Source: Oscillospiraceae bacterium
Lineage (GTDB): Bacteria > Bacillota > Clostridia > Oscillospirales > Acutalibacteraceae
Assembly: GCA_031262985.1 (NCBI GenBank)
Contig: JAISGQ010000003.1
Location: 1-63,092, forward strand
DNA: 63,092 nt
Direction: 5' to 3'
Positions 17,718 through 26,455 of this stretch are shown one piece after another. The position numbers and the translations under genes are program-made. Position 1 is the first letter of the stretch; every line of letters begins with the position of its first letter. The notes under the pieces are model-generated. The model was given only the letters and a program-made list of their open reading frames with translations, was not told the DNA's origin and made no database searches.

Positions 17718-17751
17718 GGACTGCCACACAAAATAGTGCGGTAGTCCTTTT
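17718..17751. terminator. Hairpin terminator
   Basis: GGACTGCCACAC pairs with GTGCGGTAGTCC (two G-U pairs) around a six-base loop, followed by TTTT on the plus strand. It lies just past the stop of the small P-loop gene on the minus strand and probably ends that transcript; the T-run on that side is weaker. Confidence 0.6.
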
Positions 17752-17778
17752 GGCGCGGAGGGTTTGTGCGGTATTTAC

Positions 17779-18243
17779 CTAAAATCCCGCAAGTTTTACA
17801 ATTTTATCTGCTATATCAGAATTATCTTTTTCTTGCTCAGTTTTTGTTTCGTGCCTTGTTTTGTTGATTCTGATAAACTCCATGCCTTTTTGCTTGGCAA
17901 TTTCTTCGACAAGAGTATAGGTGTAGCCTTCTGACCTTGAGGCACAAATAATAACATCTGCCGTAATATTTTCTTTTTCGACTTCTTTTTCGACCCGTTC
18001 AAATTGATTTTGGATGTATACTTTATCATCGCCAAACGTAACAACAACGATAATAATACCGTTGATTGTTATAATTGATGTTTTATTTCGTGGTTTATCC
18101 TGTAGTTTATTGTGGTTACGAGGAACGCTTTCGTACAAGATTTTTTCTTTGCCACCCGACGAAACCAACTTGTCAATCACTTTCAGAAGTGCTGAGGTTT
18201 TCCCGCTATCAAAAACACCGGAGAGTGCGATTAATTTCCCCAT
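17779..18243 (-). CDS. Small P-loop NTPase-like protein, unknown function
   Basis: A 154-residue protein starting MGKLIALSGVFDSGKTSALL, whose GVFDSGKT is a Walker A loop. A strand TINGIIIVVVTFGDD and a later strand ADVIICASRSEG suggest a Rossmann-like P-loop core, with the second ending in a polar sensor-like turn. The length is that of small nucleotide kinases or GTPase-like mobility proteins, but no kinase lid or GTPase NKxD motif is visible. AAAGGAGG stands seven bases before the ATG, and a consensus promoter lies at 18270-18298. It stands alone between ssrA and the ABC-F gene and may be cargo. Confidence 0.75.
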   Translation of the reverse strand: MGKLIALSGVFDSGKTSALLKVIDKLVSSGGKEKILYESVPRNHNKLQDKPRNKTSIITINGIIIVVVTFGDDKVYIQNQFERVEKEVEKENITADVIICASRSEGYTYTLVEEIAKQKGMEFIRINKTRHETKTEQEKDNSDIADKIVKLAGF

Positions 18244-18269
18244 GTATATACCTCCTTTTGTTTATATTA

Positions 18270-18298
18270 ATTATACTGAGCTTGTTTGCGAAAGTCAA
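18270..18298 (-). promoter_or_regulatory. Promoter of the small P-loop gene
   Basis: TTGACT and TATAAT on the minus strand are separated by 17 bases, about 27 bases before the start codon, leaving room for only a short leader with the AAAGGAGG site. Confidence 0.85.
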
Positions 18299-18370
18299 CA
18301 TAACGGCAACCGATACTGCTCCGCATTTAAAACCATTGTATCTTTGCGGTCTTTTTTCGACTGACTGCAC

Positions 18371-18402
18371 TATAGCTGTTCCGCTGCCCTCATTTGTGCG
18401 GA
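18371..18402. repeat. Degenerate MITE end
   Basis: TAGCTGTTCCGCT followed by CATTTGTGCGG matches the left terminal repeat of the MITE at 34611-34767 (TAGCTGTTCCGCTTG, then CATTTGCGG). No matching right end is visible nearby, so this is a relic or the remaining half of an excised or deleted copy. Confidence 0.5.
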
Positions 18403-18466
18403 ATTGCCATAAAATCCGCCGCATATCCTGCTATACTGTGACAATAGGAAAAATTTAGCCGATAGG

Positions 18467-18495
18467 GTGAAATCCCGCCTCGCGTATGCTATAAT
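18467..18495 (+). promoter_or_regulatory. Probable promoter of the ABC-F gene
   Basis: GTGAAA and TATAAT are 17 bases apart; the transcript would have a leader of about 95 bases before the ABC-F start. A short hairpin (CTACACC/GGGGTAG) lies in that leader. ABC-F genes are often controlled by leader attenuation, but no clear terminator is present here. Confidence 0.6.
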
Positions 18496-18596
18496 TAAGA
18501 TGTACGATTTTGACTTTTGCCCGATATAGCGAGCATAGTCAGACGCACAATATTAATCTACACCATCTGGGGTAGTTGTGAATTTACGGAGGTAAA

Positions 18597-20192
18597 ATGA
18601 TTACAGTATCTAATGTGAGCCTGAGCTTCAGCGGCTCAAGCTTGTTTAAGAATGTGGACTTGAAATTCACGCCGGGCAACTGCTACGGCATTATCGGCGC
18701 GAACGGAGCAGGAAAATCCACCTTTCTCCGAATCCTTTCGGGAGAGCTTGAGCCTTCCACGGGAGATGTAATTATCCCCGAAAATACGCGTATGTCGGTT
18801 CTAAAGCAGGACCACTTCGCCTACGACCAATACACCGTCCTCGACACGATAATCATGGGCAACGAGCGTCTTTACCAAATCATGGGGGAGAAGGATGCAC
18901 TCTACGCAAAGCCCGACTTCACCGAGGCTGACGGAGAGCTTGCGGCGGAGCTGGAGGGCGAATTTGCCGAGCTTGGCGGCTGGGAGGCGGAGACCGAGGC
19001 GTCGAAGCTGCTCAAGGGCATGGGGCTTAACGACCTCGACCTCTACACGCAGATGAGCCTTGTGGGGGACAACGAGAAGGTCAAGATTCTGCTTGCTCAG
19101 GCTCTTTTCGGACAGCCCGAAATCATCCTCCTCGATGAGCCCACCAACCACCTCGACATACACTCCATTCGCTGGCTGGAGGACTTCCTCATGGACTATG
19201 TGGGAACGGTTCTGGTCGTCTCCCACGACAGGCACTTCCTCAACAACGTCTGTACGCACATATGCGACATAGACTACACGAAGATTAAGATTTATGTGGG
19301 CAACTACGACTTCTGGTACGACTCGAGCCGCCTCATGCAAAGGCTTATGCAGGATCAGAACCGCAAGACGGAGGACAAAATCCGCGAGCTTCAGTCGTTC
19401 GTATCGCGCTTCTCCGCCAACAAATCGAAGGCGAAGCAGGCGACGGCGAGGAGAAAGCTCATCGACAAGCTCTCGTTTGAGGAGATGCCCGCCTCCTCGA
19501 GGAGATACCCATTTGTCGGCTTTCAGATGGACAGAGAGCCGGGCAAGGAGATTCTGTGGGTAGAGAATCTTACAAAAACTATCGACGGAGTAAAGGTACT
19601 GAACAACGTGTCTTTCCGTCTGAGTAAGACAGACAAGGTAGCATTTGTCGGCAACGAGACGGCAGTTACCGCCCTCTTTAAGATTTTGGCGGAGGAGGAC
19701 ACTCCCGACAGCGGTAGCTTCGGGTGGGGAGTAAGCACCACTCAGTCGTATTTCCCGAAGGACAACTCGAAATACTTCAACGACTGCAAGATGAATCTCA
19801 TCGAGTGGCTCGCGCAGTTCTCCGCAGACCAGACGCAGACCTACCTCCGCGGATTTTTAGGAAAAATGCTGTTCTCCGGCGACGACGTACTCAAGGAAGT
19901 GCAGGTTCTCTCGGGAGGAGAAAAGGTTCGCTGTATGCTTTCGAGAATGATGATGTATGGCTCTAACGTACTCATGCTCGACCAGCTTACAAACCATCTC
20001 GACCTCGAATCCATCACGGCAGTAAATGACGGGCTGATAGCCTTCAAGGGAGTAGTGCTTTTCGCCTCCCACGACCATCAGTTTATCGAAACAATCGCCA
20101 ATCGCATTATTGAGCTTGGAGACGAGGGAGTAATCGACAGGCTCGGCACATACGAGGAGTATCTTGAGTACAAGGATTCAAATAATCTGTAG
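18597..20192 (+). CDS. ABC-F family ATPase (YkpA/YbiT-like)
   Basis: The 531-residue protein has two ATP-binding cassettes in tandem and no membrane segment, the hallmark of ABC-F translation factors. Cassette 1: Walker A GANGAGKST near residue 36, Walker B IILLDEPTNHLD, H-loop SHDRHF, with the family-typical GDNEKVK in place of the LSGGQ signature. Cassette 2: Walker A is degenerate (VGNETAVTALFK), the signature LSGGEKVR is intact, and Walker B reads LMLDQLTNHLD. The linker is arginine-rich and helical, as in members that reach into the ribosome. YkpA-type members may adjust stalled ribosomes, and other ABC-F proteins give antibiotic resistance; which applies here is unknown. A VanZ-like gene follows 38 bases downstream. 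Confidence 0.9.
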   Translation: MITVSNVSLSFSGSSLFKNVDLKFTPGNCYGIIGANGAGKSTFLRILSGELEPSTGDVIIPENTRMSVLKQDHFAYDQYTVLDTIIMGNERLYQIMGEKDALYAKPDFTEADGELAAELEGEFAELGGWEAETEASKLLKGMGLNDLDLYTQMSLVGDNEKVKILLAQALFGQPEIILLDEPTNHLDIHSIRWLEDFLMDYVGTVLVVSHDRHFLNNVCTHICDIDYTKIKIYVGNYDFWYDSSRLMQRLMQDQNRKTEDKIRELQSFVSRFSANKSKAKQATARRKLIDKLSFEEMPASSRRYPFVGFQMDREPGKEILWVENLTKTIDGVKVLNNVSFRLSKTDKVAFVGNETAVTALFKILAEEDTPDSGSFGWGVSTTQSYFPKDNSKYFNDCKMNLIEWLAQFSADQTQTYLRGFLGKMLFSGDDVLKEVQVLSGGEKVRCMLSRMMMYGSNVLMLDQLTNHLDLESITAVNDGLIAFKGVVLFASHDHQFIETIANRIIELGDEGVIDRLGTYEEYLEYKDSNNL

Positions 20193-20230
20193 GAAAAACC
20201 GATATGCCTAAAAGGGGGGGGATGTGCAGT

Positions 20231-20821
20231 ATGAGCAAGGGAGAAAAAACCAAAGCGGCTGACAATACGGCTAAAAGCGTATGGAGAAAAGCGGAGACGA
20301 TTATTATCCTCGCCGTTTTTGTCCTCTACATAATGCTCATGATAAGGATGCTCGTCATCTCAAGACTGCACGTTTTCTCTATAATCGGGGGAGAAAGCAT
20401 CCGTACAAGGGAGGTAAATCTGATTCCCTTTCGCACTGTCATAGAATTTATCTCAGGCAGAACTGAGAGCCTGAGGAATTTCGCTGTCAGCAACATAGCG
20501 GGTAACATACTCCTCTTTATTCCGTTAGGAGCTTATGTCCCGCTGTTCGGCAGGAACAAGGGGATTGCGCGAAGTTTGCTGATTGTCCTTGCCGCCAGCT
20601 TGCTTGCTGAAATAATTCAGATAATATTAGCTATAGGAGTAGCCGACATCGACGACCTCATACTCAACTGTCTGGGAGGATTAATCGGCTTTCTTATATA
20701 TAAGCTTGCGGCAAAGCTCTTTCGCGGCGAGCGTGGAGTACGAACTGCCGCCGCAGTAGTATCAGCCGCTACAACTCCGTTTTTGCTGTATCTTTTGTTC
20801 TATATGCGTATGTTTTATTGA
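20231..20821 (+). CDS. VanZ-family membrane protein
   Basis: A 196-residue protein with five probable membrane helices. The first is at about 20-40; then the VanZ core follows: EVNLIPFRTVIEF, SNIAGNILLFIPLGAY, LAEIIQIILAIGVADIDDLI and LNCLGGLIGFLIYKL, where NxxGNxxLFxPxG and DxDDxxxNxxGxxxG are the family signatures. VanZ relatives confer low-level resistance to teicoplanin or lipoglycopeptides in some Firmicutes, while many are of unknown role. ATG 20231 is preferred because the G-rich ribosome site ends about nine bases upstream; ATG 20222 and 20204 are in frame. Probably co-transcribed with the ABC-F gene. Confidence 0.85.
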   Translation: MSKGEKTKAADNTAKSVWRKAETIIILAVFVLYIMLMIRMLVISRLHVFSIIGGESIRTREVNLIPFRTVIEFISGRTESLRNFAVSNIAGNILLFIPLGAYVPLFGRNKGIARSLLIVLAASLLAEIIQIILAIGVADIDDLILNCLGGLIGFLIYKLAAKLFRGERGVRTAAAVVSAATTPFLLYLLFYMRMFY

Positions 20822-20836
20822 GATAGGTTATAGAAA

Positions 20837-20874
20837 ATATCGGGCGATGAAAACTCATCACCCGATATATTATT
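20837..20874 (+). terminator. Terminator after the VanZ gene
   Basis: ATATCGGG-C-GATGA pairs with TCATC-A-CCCGATAT around an AAAC loop, with one internal mismatch, followed by ATATTATT. The A-rich left side could also make it act on the convergent QueG-like gene. Confidence 0.75.
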
Positions 20875-20922
20875 GTAACAATTCGGACATAATAATGTTA
20901 CAGATTTTAGTTACAGTTGCGC

Positions 20923-21750
20923 CTACTCCTCGTCGTCGAAAATCTTGAGGTTTCTCTCCACAGGAGCTTTCCCCCTCCACATATACGCGCGGTCGGAGGC
21001 GGCAGTCGCAAGCCCGTTTTTCGTCACATCAGGATTCGCCTTGTCGATAAACGCCGCTATGTAGGTATCCCTCGCGTGTTCGTTGTGAGGACAGACATTC
21101 TGGCATATATCACAGCCCCACACCGAGCCGACCTGACGCACTAAGCCCGCCTCCGCCGCTGTCAGCTCACCCTTCTTCTGAGTGATGTGGGAGATGCACA
21201 GCTCGCGGTTGAACCCGCCGCCCTCTCCTCCCGCGAGCGCGCCTCCCGGGCAGGAGGAGACACACCTACCGCAGTGTTCGCAGAAGGTCGCCGCGCTTCC
21301 TGTCGCGGGAATCTCAAGATTGGTCACTATCTCGCCGATAAAGCAGAATGTGCCGTAGTCCTTATTGATGAGCAGTCCGTTATCTCCTATATCTCCCAAA
21401 CCGCTGATTGACGCGGCAAGCACCTCGGGGATAGGGGAGTTGTCGATAAACCACACGAATTTATGCTCCGGAAACACTTTCGAGAGAGCGTCGCAAACTA
21501 CAGTCAGCATATGCCCCGCTATTTCGTGGTAGTCGGGAACTGCTGCGTATAAAGACAGATTGCCCTTCTTCATGGGAACTTTGTAGGGGAACAGAACGGA
21601 AATTATACTCTCAGGGCTGTCCGGCAGCCGCCCCTTCGCCATGCAGTTGAGCAGCCTGCCGCCGACCTCTTTGTAATCACACACTCCGAAATCGTAGAGA
21701 CCGCTTGCGTTCATTATTATGGAAAGCATACCTGTCATAAGCCGCGACAC
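20923..21750 (-). CDS. QueG-like epoxyqueuosine reductase, short form
   Basis: The 275-residue protein carries two ferredoxin-type clusters: CEHCGRCVSSCPGGAL and CDICQNVCP, with an extra Cys in LCISHITQKKG between them. The front holds MLTVVCDALSKVFPEHKFVWFIDNSPIPE and SGLGDIGDNGLLIN, matching the cobalamin-binding reductase core of QueG, which makes queuosine from epoxyqueuosine in tRNA. QueG is usually 340-380 residues; here about 70 N-terminal residues are missing, though short clostridial homologues exist. The first start is GTG 21750, but ATG 21738 has a better distance to AAAGGG. It is convergent with the VanZ gene and stands alone. Confidence 0.75.
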   Translation of the reverse strand: MSRLMTGMLSIIMNASGLYDFGVCDYKEVGGRLLNCMAKGRLPDSPESIISVLFPYKVPMKKGNLSLYAAVPDYHEIAGHMLTVVCDALSKVFPEHKFVWFIDNSPIPEVLAASISGLGDIGDNGLLINKDYGTFCFIGEIVTNLEIPATGSAATFCEHCGRCVSSCPGGALAGGEGGGFNRELCISHITQKKGELTAAEAGLVRQVGSVWGCDICQNVCPHNEHARDTYIAAFIDKANPDVTKNGLATAASDRAYMWRGKAPVERNLKIFDDEE

Positions 21751-21997
21751 ACCCTTTCTATTGCCGTTATTTAAACTACTATCTCAATCAGTCAGCAGTA
21801 TAAGACACTACTGTCGTACATTGTACTATATTTTTTCCGAAATTTCAAATAGTTTTTGTTACAAAATACATTATTTACTTTCTCGACAATTTAAGATAAA
21901 ATAAAGTATTAATAGTTATCGAAAAAAGTCGGATTATCAATTCGTTTACAACATATTATATATAGTTACGCACATTCAGAGAAGGGCTTGGTTAGAA

Positions 21998-22837
21998 ATG
22001 CAATTCAAATTAAAATTCAAAGTAATATCGGCAGTAACGCTTATCGTATCACTGCTTATCGCGTCTCTCGCGCTTATGAACTCCTGCACGGGAGGAGATG
22101 AGCCTCAGCCTCCCCTGACAAGCGGCGAGGTAGTAGTGACAAGCGGCTCGGAGATACCGAAGGGAATCACTCCCGACATAAAGGGGAGAATCACGAGTAT
22201 CAGTATGCTGCCTGACGGAGCTATCGCCCTTGTGGAGGGAGACAACAAGGACAATCCCGACATAAAGTACCAAAAGGCATATGTCAGGCTTGACTTAAAA
22301 ACCGCCATAGGAACGGATACGGACGACAAGCTGATAGACCGCCTCAAGCTCTCGGCGGGAGATAGGGTAGAGGTGTGGTTCAGCGGAGTAGTCGCCGAGA
22401 CCTTCCCCGTGCAGGCATACGCACAGGCGGTTCGTCTAATCACAGTGCCGGAGGAGGACATAGCCGGCATAAAAAACCTGCCTCAGATGAAGATATACAA
22501 CGGAGGCGCAAGTATGCTCGCCGCTGTCTCTCAGGTTTACTGGCACGACCTCGATGTGCGTATAGGAACTGCGGCAGAGGTGCTCAAGGACAACTACGGA
22601 GCTAAATTCAGCGTCAGAGCGGGGGAGAGTATCTCTCTTTCCTTCAATATGCCGCCCGACGGATATACAGTGTCGTACCGCGCGGAAAACAGCGACTCCA
22701 GCGCGATTAACCTGCCCACAGAAAATGACAGGATTACTATACCTGCCGATTTAGAGGGCAACATAATCTTCACCGTAAACGCAAACTGGGAGGACGACAG
22801 TATCTCATATGTTTTCTCCGTTTTTGTGTTTAAGTAA
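21998..22837 (+). CDS. Lipoprotein with DUF3221-like domain
   Basis: A 279-residue secreted lipoprotein. Residues 8-30 are hydrophobic and end in LMNSC, a lipobox that places Cys30 at the membrane surface. The region KGRITSISMLPDGAIALVEG to VEVWFSGVVAETFPVQAYAQ matches the small beta-barrel family DUF3221, which occurs in Firmicutes lipoproteins. The last third (NYGAKFSVRAGESISLSFNM ... ANWEDDSISYVFSVFV) looks like an Ig-type beta-sandwich. Function is unknown. Its mRNA ends at the hairpin at 22850-22872. Confidence 0.75.
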   Translation: MQFKLKFKVISAVTLIVSLLIASLALMNSCTGGDEPQPPLTSGEVVVTSGSEIPKGITPDIKGRITSISMLPDGAIALVEGDNKDNPDIKYQKAYVRLDLKTAIGTDTDDKLIDRLKLSAGDRVEVWFSGVVAETFPVQAYAQAVRLITVPEEDIAGIKNLPQMKIYNGGASMLAAVSQVYWHDLDVRIGTAAEVLKDNYGAKFSVRAGESISLSFNMPPDGYTVSYRAENSDSSAINLPTENDRITIPADLEGNIIFTVNANWEDDSISYVFSVFVFK

Positions 22838-22849
22838 GTTGAGAACACC

Positions 22850-22925
22850 GGAAGCCTTTGGAAAAGGCTTCCACTAAACTTTAACTCCTTGGCAACCGAT
22901 TTTAATTGGTTATTAATATGAATTT
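22850..22925. repeat. Fragment of the multi-hairpin repeat family
   Basis: It contains the hairpin GGAAGCCTTT/AAAGGCTTCC, then ACTAAACTTTAACTCC, then TTGGCAACCGATTTTA. The same order, with few changes, closes the large copy at 56028-56087. It sits between the lipoprotein and glyS and may serve as the terminator of the former. Only the terminal module is present. Confidence 0.65.
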
Positions 22926-22963
22926 GTTCGCCGACAGGGAACTTTTGAAAGGATGACATTTTG

Positions 22964-24337
22964 ATGAAAAACAGCGAGAAAACCATGGAGAAAATTGTTG
23001 CACTGTGCAAGGGCAGGGGCTTTGTATATCCCGGCTCGGAGATTTACGGAGGGCTTTCCAACTCATGGGATTTCGGACCTCTCGGCGTTGAGTTTAAGAA
23101 CAACATAAAGAGAGCATGGTGGAAGAAGTTCGTTCAGGAGAACAAGCTTAATGTAGGACTGGACAGTGCGATTCTCATGAATCCGCAGGTTTGGGTTGCC
23201 TCCGGTCATGTAGGCGGATTTTCCGACCCGCTCATGGATTGCAGGGAGTGCAAGACAAGACACCGCGCCGACAAGCTCATTGAGGACGCGGGCGGCGACC
23301 CCAACGGCATGACCAACGAGGAGATGAGTGCCTACATAGCCGAGCATGAGATTCCCTGCCCCGACTGCGGAAAGCACAACTTCACCGATATACGGAAATT
23401 CAACCTCATGTATAAGACCTTTCAGGGAGTTACAGAGGACGCTAAGAGCGAAATTTACCTCCGCCCCGAAACCGCGCAGGGAATATTCGTCAATTTCGTC
23501 AACGTCCAGAGGACTACGCGAAAGAAGGTTCCCTTCGGCATAGGACAGATAGGCAAGAGCTTCAGAAACGAGATTACTCCCGGCAACTTCATATTCAGAA
23601 TCAGGGAGTTCGAGCAGATGGAGCTGGAGTTCTTCTGCAAGCCCGGCACGGAGCTTGAGTGGTTCTCCTACTGGAAGGATTTCTGCAAGAACTGGCTACT
23701 TGGTCTCGGCATGAGCGAGGAGAACCTGCGTCTGCGCGACCACTCCGCCGAGGAGCTGAGCCACTACTCCAACGCCACTACCGATTTTGAGTTTGCCTTC
23801 CCGTTCGGCTGGGGCGAGCTGTGGGGAGTTGCAAGCCGCACTAATTTCGACCTCACACAGCACCAGAACACCAGCGGCAAGAGCCTCGAGTACTTCGACG
23901 AGCAGGCGAAGGAGCGTTACATTCCCTACGTCATCGAGCCGTCTCTGGGAGCGGACAGAGTGACGCTTGCCTTCCTCTGCGAGGCATATGACGAGGAAGT
24001 AGTGGGAGAAAACGACACGCGCGTAGTTATGCACCTCCACCCCGCGCTTGCCCCCATAAAGGCGGCTGTATTCCCACTCTCGAAGAAGCTCGCGCAGGGA
24101 GCAGACGAGGTTTACTCTATGCTTTCAAAGAGCTTTAATGTCGAGTACGACGACGCGGGTTCTATCGGAAAGAGATACAGAAGGCAGGACGAGATAGGCA
24201 CTCCTCTGTGCATCACATATGATTTTGACTCCGCCGCGGACGGCTGTGTAACCGTCCGCGACAGAGACACAATGCAGCAAGAGAGAATAAAAATCGACGA
24301 ACTCACCGCATATATTGCCGCAAAGCTTGAGTTTTAG
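22964..24337 (+). CDS. glyS: Glycyl-tRNA synthetase, alpha2 type
   Basis: The 457-residue class II synthetase charges tRNA-Gly. It is the single-chain homodimeric type (glyQS), not the tetrameric one. Class II motifs are visible: motif 1 around [20 protein letters not shown], motif 2 [20 protein letters not shown] with its fRxE, and motif 3 [14 protein letters not shown] with the conserved Arg. The anticodon-binding domain follows [15 protein letters not shown] zinc-binding set ([17 protein letters not shown]) is present. ATG 22964 follows GAAAGGATGAC; TTG 22961 would add one residue. No T-box is evident upstream. Confidence 0.95.
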   Translation: MKNSEKTMEKIVALCKGRGFVYPGSEIYGGLSNSWDFGPLGVEFKNNIKRAWWKKFVQENKLNVGLDSAILMNPQVWVASGHVGGFSDPLMDCRECKTRHRADKLIEDAGGDPNGMTNEEMSAYIAEHEIPCPDCGKHNFTDIRKFNLMYKTFQGVTEDAKSEIYLRPETAQGIFVNFVNVQRTTRKKVPFGIGQIGKSFRNEITPGNFIFRIREFEQMELEFFCKPGTELEWFSYWKDFCKNWLLGLGMSEENLRLRDHSAEELSHYSNATTDFEFAFPFGWGELWGVASRTNFDLTQHQNTSGKSLEYFDEQAKERYIPYVIEPSLGADRVTLAFLCEAYDEEVVGENDTRVVMHLHPALAPIKAAVFPLSKKLAQGADEVYSMLSKSFNVEYDDAGSIGKRYRRQDEIGTPLCITYDFDSAADGCVTVRDRDTMQQERIKIDELTAYIAAKLEF

Positions 24338-24388
24338 GGAGTGCCGTAACAGCACACCAATAAATCTCGTCGAAGGGGAGCGTCTGCA

Positions 24389-24991
24389 ATGTCTAAAAAG
24401 AAAGCGGTAACTAAAATTGAGCAGGTCGAGGTAACTGTTACTCTGACCTCGGGCGACAGATTTCAGGCGGAGAAAATCTACTTCCAAAAGCGCAGGAAAA
24501 GCAGAATGAGAAGGCGGTATCTCGTCTTTGGTTTAGCTTTGCTTTTCCCCGTTATCTGGCTCATGTTCAATCAATATAATAAGATAACGCTTTCGCTTGA
24601 GTTGTATTTTGATGCTCCCGCGTCTGCCATAGAGCCGATTTTGACGGCTTTCAGGGCGTTTGTCATAGTGATTTTCGTCATAGCGGGAGCGGGTACAGTC
24701 TACCTCGCACTCCGCCGCCGCGCACTCCGCCGCCGATTCAGGCGCGGACTTGACAGAAGAGCCGCCCTCTGCACCTACACATTTGACCGATTTATAAACA
24801 TAAAGACGCCGAGCGACGAAACCATAATGCGCTACGACGAGGTTTCCGAGATAATAGAGGACTTCTACGGATTGCTCATTGTCCCCTACAGAGGCGACGT
24901 AATTTATCTCCCCACAAGGGTTCTCTACGGGGAGGAGTTAAAGCGTGCGACCGATATTCTCTACAACAAAACTCTGCTGACCACCCGATAG
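24389..24991 (+). CDS. Small membrane protein with YcxB-like domain
   Basis: A 200-residue protein with two hydrophobic helices (about 44-62 and 84-107) joined by a short loop, with a cytoplasmic basic N-terminus and an arginine-rich stretch (RRRALRRRFRRGLDRR) after the second. The C-terminal part (YDEVSEIIEDFYGLLIVPYR then GDVIYLPTRVL) has the pattern of the YcxB-like C-terminal domain. Function unknown. It follows glyS by 51 bases and precedes the DUF2461 gene by 18 bases, so the three are probably co-transcribed. Confidence 0.7.
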   Translation: MSKKKAVTKIEQVEVTVTLTSGDRFQAEKIYFQKRRKSRMRRRYLVFGLALLFPVIWLMFNQYNKITLSLELYFDAPASAIEPILTAFRAFVIVIFVIAGAGTVYLALRRRALRRRFRRGLDRRAALCTYTFDRFINIKTPSDETIMRYDEVSEIIEDFYGLLIVPYRGDVIYLPTRVLYGEELKRATDILYNKTLLTTR

Positions 24992-25009
24992 AAAAAAGGA
25001 GCGAGAAAT

Positions 25010-25666
25010 ATGTTTGAAGGATTTTCCCCGCGTACAATAGACTTTATGTGGAACATTCGGTTTAACAACAACAAAGCGTGGTTTACCGAACACAAATCGG
25101 AGTATCAAAGCGACTTCCTCCTCCCCATGAAGGAGCTGGGAGCGGCGTTGTATGAGCGTATCAACGGGCAGTACCCCGAACACGGTCTGATGCTAAAGGT
25201 TTCGAGAATCTACCGCGACGCAAGGCGGCTTCGCCCGGGAGACGGACCGTACAAGGAAAATTTGTGGCTCTCACTCGAAAAGCCGTCGGAGGAGGGGGAC
25301 TCTACCGTCGCCTTCTGGTTTGACCTGTCGCCCGAAGGCTGGTCATACGGCATGGGCTACTACAGCGCGCGAGCCGCGACTATGGCGAAGTTCCGCGAAC
25401 GGCTGGAGGAAAACCCGCAGGAGTTCGAGAAGCTGGTTGCTCCTATCATGGAGCAAGGGGAGTTCGTGCTTGGCGGAGAGGAGTACGCGAGGAAAAAGCC
25501 TGCTCCTACCGAAGGCACACAGGCGTGGTACAACAAGAAATCCTTCTATTTTGAGCACAGGCAGGAGAACGGGGAGGAGCTGTTTTCTCCCGATTTTGCA
25601 AACAGGCTGGCAGAGGGGTATATCCTCCTCATGCCGCTGTATGATTACTTGATTGCGATTGATTAA
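25010..25666 (+). CDS. DUF2461 family protein
   Basis: The 218-residue protein shows the DUF2461 pattern: NNNKAWFTEHKSEYQSDFLL near the start, LKVSRIYRDARRLRPGDGPY with the conserved R-x-x-RD-x-RF/L motif, and YSARAATMAKFRERLEENPQ. Its activity is not known to me. The ATG is preceded by AAAAGGAGCG. It is the last gene of the glyS unit and a terminator follows at 25674. Confidence 0.85.
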   Translation: MFEGFSPRTIDFMWNIRFNNNKAWFTEHKSEYQSDFLLPMKELGAALYERINGQYPEHGLMLKVSRIYRDARRLRPGDGPYKENLWLSLEKPSEEGDSTVAFWFDLSPEGWSYGMGYYSARAATMAKFRERLEENPQEFEKLVAPIMEQGEFVLGGEEYARKKPAPTEGTQAWYNKKSFYFEHRQENGEELFSPDFANRLAEGYILLMPLYDYLIAID

Positions 25667-25673
25667 AATGAAG

Positions 25674-25708
25674 ATAGGTTCGGCAAAACAAAGTTTTGCC
25701 GAACCTAT
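25674..25708 (+). terminator. Terminator between convergent genes
   Basis: ATAGGTTCGGCAAAAC pairs perfectly with GTTTTGCCGAACCTAT around a three-base loop. It lies between the DUF2461 gene and the end of the first leucine-rich-repeat gene and can serve both. Confidence 0.85.
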
Positions 25709-25721
25709 AATAATATATTTA

Positions 25722-26411
25722 TCAGAAAAAAGGAAACAAAAGCCGAAGTATTTCAATGGCTTTGCCGAGAACATCATATTTATCTACGTCAAAACCACTG
25801 TCGGGGATAAGCCAATTAATTAAAAAGAACACGAAAACACAGAGCAAAAATATCAAAAGTGCCGTAGGAAACTTTTTGTTGACATACTCGCCGTGATGCT
25901 CGACGGGCTTAGGCAAGTCCTCGCCGTTGTTGTAAAGCATTCTTGCCCATTTGGCATACTTCTCGGCGTAGGAACCTTTTGTGACGTATATTATCAAATT
26001 CGGGCAACCCGTGAAAGCCCCGTCGCTGATTGATGTAACGCTCTCGGGTATATCCATTCGCTCTAAAGACGGGCAATAATAGAAGGTCAGGTTGTTAATT
26101 TTTGTGATACTTTTCGGTATGCTTATCCGCCGAAGGGAGGAGCAGCCCGAGAATGCCGATTGCCCTATCGTCGTAACGCTCGTGGGCAGGTTTATCTCCC
26201 GCAGTTCGGAGCAATGGGAGAAGGCGTTGCTCCCGATTGCTGTGACGCTGTTCGGCAGGAATACCTGTATTATAGTTGAGCATTGATAGAAAGCCTTTAC
26301 GCCTATTTCGGTTATCCCGTTCGGCACTGTGACAGTCGTTTCCGCCCCCGTATATTTAACCAGCAGGAGACCGCCCTTGCCGTTTTCTTCCGTGATGAAG
26401 TTTTCAGCCAT
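25722..26411 (-). CDS. BspA-type LRR protein with C-terminal anchor
   Basis: The 229-residue protein has BspA/LRR_5 repeats of about 23 residues (pattern LPNSVTAIGSNAFSHCSELR) over roughly residues 25-150. There is no signal peptide; the start MAENFITEENGKGGLLLVKY is shared almost exactly with the two neighbours. A single membrane helix lies near the end (TALLIFLLCVFVFFLINWLI, about 182-205). BspA repeats usually mediate protein or host binding at the surface, but this topology predicts a tail-anchored protein with repeats inside the cell unless export is unconventional. It is the last of three tandem paralogues. TAAGGAG precedes the start. Confidence 0.85.
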   Translation of the reverse strand: MAENFITEENGKGGLLLVKYTGAETTVTVPNGITEIGVKAFYQCSTIIQVFLPNSVTAIGSNAFSHCSELREINLPTSVTTIGQSAFSGCSSLRRISIPKSITKINNLTFYYCPSLERMDIPESVTSISDGAFTGCPNLIIYVTKGSYAEKYAKWARMLYNNGEDLPKPVEHHGEYVNKKFPTALLIFLLCVFVFFLINWLIPDSGFDVDKYDVLGKAIEILRLLFPFF

Positions 26412-26455
26412 TTTTCTTTCTCCTTATAAATATTACTCTGCCGCAATTTGCTACT

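Larger units (their letters stand above)
18244..18596. other. Intergenic region with divergent promoters
   Basis: It holds the promoter of the minus-strand P-loop gene (18270-18298), a degenerate MITE end at 18371-18402, and the promoter and 100-base leader of the ABC-F gene. A stretch at 18505-18575 resembles 17615-17700 on the other side of the P-loop gene. Confidence 0.6.

Noticed and set aside
22838-22963. T-box riboswitch upstream of glyS
   Set aside because: The leader is short and I find no T-box sequence or specifier stem; the hairpin there belongs to the dispersed repeat family.
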